NCBI GenBank assembly: GCA_030598645.1
Contig: JAUVPN010000185.1
Coordinates: 1-5,747 of the forward strand
Reading direction: 5' to 3'
Origin: Hyphomicrobium sp.
GTDB taxonomy: Bacteria; Pseudomonadota; Alphaproteobacteria; Rhizobiales; Hyphomicrobiaceae
DNA: 5,747 nucleotides
Under the pieces are notes generated by a model. That model was not told the DNA's origin. It did not search any database and saw only the letters and a program-made list of their open reading frames with translations. Both the position numbers and the translations under genes were made by a program. Positions 4,889-5,747 of the stretch are shown one piece after another. Positions within the stretch are counted from its first letter, which is position 1; each line of letters starts with the position of its first letter.

Positions 4889-5473
4889 ATGCCACAAGGA
4901 TCGGATCAAGCTTTGAGCAAGCGATTACGCCAGGATTTGCTCGAGAGACTCTCAGAAAGAAAGAACGATATTTTTTGGACGGGTGCGGCCCTAGCGGCTG
5001 TCGGCGTTCTGGCACTGGTGTTCCCAATGCTGACGACTATGACGGTGGCATTTATGATCGGGTGGGTGCTTGTCTTCGCGGGAGCAGTAACGATCTACGG
5101 CGCCTTCTCCGTTGAAGGTACCGGTCCGTTCTTTGGCCAGCTGCTACTCGGTCTTCTTATGCTCGCACTGGGCATCTATCTCATTACGCATCCTACTGTT
5201 AGCATCGTGGCGCTCACGATCATGCTGGCAGCCATCTTCATGGTTGATGGAGCAGCACAGCTGGTGCTCGCGTTCGATGTGCGGCCCCGCGATGGATGGT
5301 TCTGGCTATTGATCTCCGGGTTAGTCGGTATCGGCGTAGGGCTCCTCATTGCAGCCGAACTGCCGGGAAGTTCACGCATTGCGATCGGGATCCTCGTCGG
5401 AATCAAATTCTTGGTAACGGGCATCGCATACATCATCTTTTCGAGGAGTCTTCCGTCACCGTCGGCAAGTTGA
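4889..5473 (+). CDS. HdeD family (DUF308) inner-membrane protein
   Basis: This 194-residue integral membrane protein has about six transmembrane helices (near 28-46, 52-73, 80-99, 104-127, 136-156 and 164-185), matching the length and Gly/Ala-rich repeated hairpins of HdeD/DUF308 proteins. A polar, charged N-terminus (1-27) precedes helix 1. Family-like features are the Pro after helix 1 (LVFPMLT, 43-49), the loop HPTVS (101-105), FMVDGAAQLVLAF (117-129), where relatives carry a similar F-x-x-x-G-x-x-x-x-x-x-A pattern, and a short loop RPRDGW (132-137). In E. coli HdeD contributes to acid resistance at high cell density; in alphaproteobacteria the role is mostly inferred, so I withhold the symbol. 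The start is ATG 4889 with GGGAGAG 5 nt upstream; ATG 4875 is out of frame. It may act with the upstream membrane protease in envelope stress (inference). Confidence 0.9.
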   Translation: MPQGSDQALSKRLRQDLLERLSERKNDIFWTGAALAAVGVLALVFPMLTTMTVAFMIGWVLVFAGAVTIYGAFSVEGTGPFFGQLLLGLLMLALGIYLITHPTVSIVALTIMLAAIFMVDGAAQLVLAFDVRPRDGWFWLLISGLVGIGVGLLIAAELPGSSRIAIGILVGIKFLVTGIAYIIFSRSLPSPSAS

Positions 5474-5747
5474 GAAGCCGAGGCATGTGACTACCCACCC
5501 GGTATGGGTGTGTGTCGGACATTCGCGCTCTTGTTAGCAATAGCCGGTGCTCCACCGCTCGTCGCCGCTTGCCGAATGTTAGCGGCCCGTTGATTCATTG
5601 AGCAGACGGAGGAGCCGGTGACTTAGCTGAGTATTGCACTCGCCGCTAGGTAGCGATCGACTCGTTGGCCTTCTAGCTCGTTTGTTCAGTTCTTTGGGGG
5701 TCTGTGCCCAAGGTCACTGCGATCGGCTCGACGTATCGTTCGCCCTC
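5474..5747. other. Right-edge region, no callable gene; possible truncated ends
   Basis: After the HdeD stop there is a small hairpin, CACCC-GGTAT-GGGTG (5496-5510), without a T-run. ACATTCG (5519-5525) and CGAATGT (5573-5579) form a wide inverted repeat. At the very edge two truncated frames compete: a minus-strand frame open from 5747 to a TAG at 5675-5673 (ends GTDPQRTEQTS), and a plus-strand GTG at 5704 preceded by GGGGG that stays open to the edge (MPKVTAIGSTYRSP). Neither is long enough to judge. Confidence 0.35.

Noticed and set aside
5519..5579. ACATTCG ... CGAATGT as terminal inverted repeats of a tiny mobile element
   Set aside because: Seven-base arms 47 nt apart are common by chance and I see no flanking target-site duplication.

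Overview
The window reads as an accessory or housekeeping-periphery stretch of an alphaproteobacterial chromosome, most likely Hyphomicrobiales (Bradyrhizobium/Nitrobacteraceae-like). This rests on the gene families (short bactofilin, membrane-anchored alpha/beta hydrolase with an HTLRTQLD oxyanion segment, SDH-family Clp-fold protease, HdeD-type membrane protein), on GGAGG-type ribosome binding sites and on moderately high GC (I counted only a few lines, about 52-63 %). The assignment is inferred from style, not from a search.

Layout. On the minus strand, 1-385 is the N-terminal part of a membrane-anchored alpha/beta hydrolase that runs off the left edge, and 651-1244 is a complete bactofilin gene starting with GTG. 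Divergent from it, on the plus strand, 1480-2085 encodes a two-helix DUF502 membrane protein. The shared 235-bp intergenic region carries a perfect GTGGAT-GG-ATCCAC dyad almost exactly midway between the two start codons. Next on the plus strand are a cytoplasmic dienelactone-hydrolase/S15-like alpha/beta hydrolase (2419-3339), a membrane-anchored SDH-family Clp-fold serine protease (3786-4613) and a six-helix HdeD-family protein (4889-5473). The right edge (5474-5747) has no gene I can call; short open frames there may be gene ends or starts cut by the window.

All genes are separated by 235-450 bp, so there is no tight operon; each probably has its own transcription start. The intergenic stretches are rich in small inverted repeats. 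The most notable are at 592-619, 1356-1369, 2054-2101, 2337-2387, 3392-3435 and 4798-4821.

Functional reading (inference): four of the six proteins sit at or near the inner membrane (anchored hydrolase, DUF502, anchored SDH protease, HdeD), and bactofilins form membrane-associated filaments. A loose envelope-stress or membrane-maintenance neighbourhood is the simplest common theme. I see no CRISPR array, tRNA, rRNA, transposase or intact insertion sequence, and nothing that clearly constitutes a new defence or mobile system.
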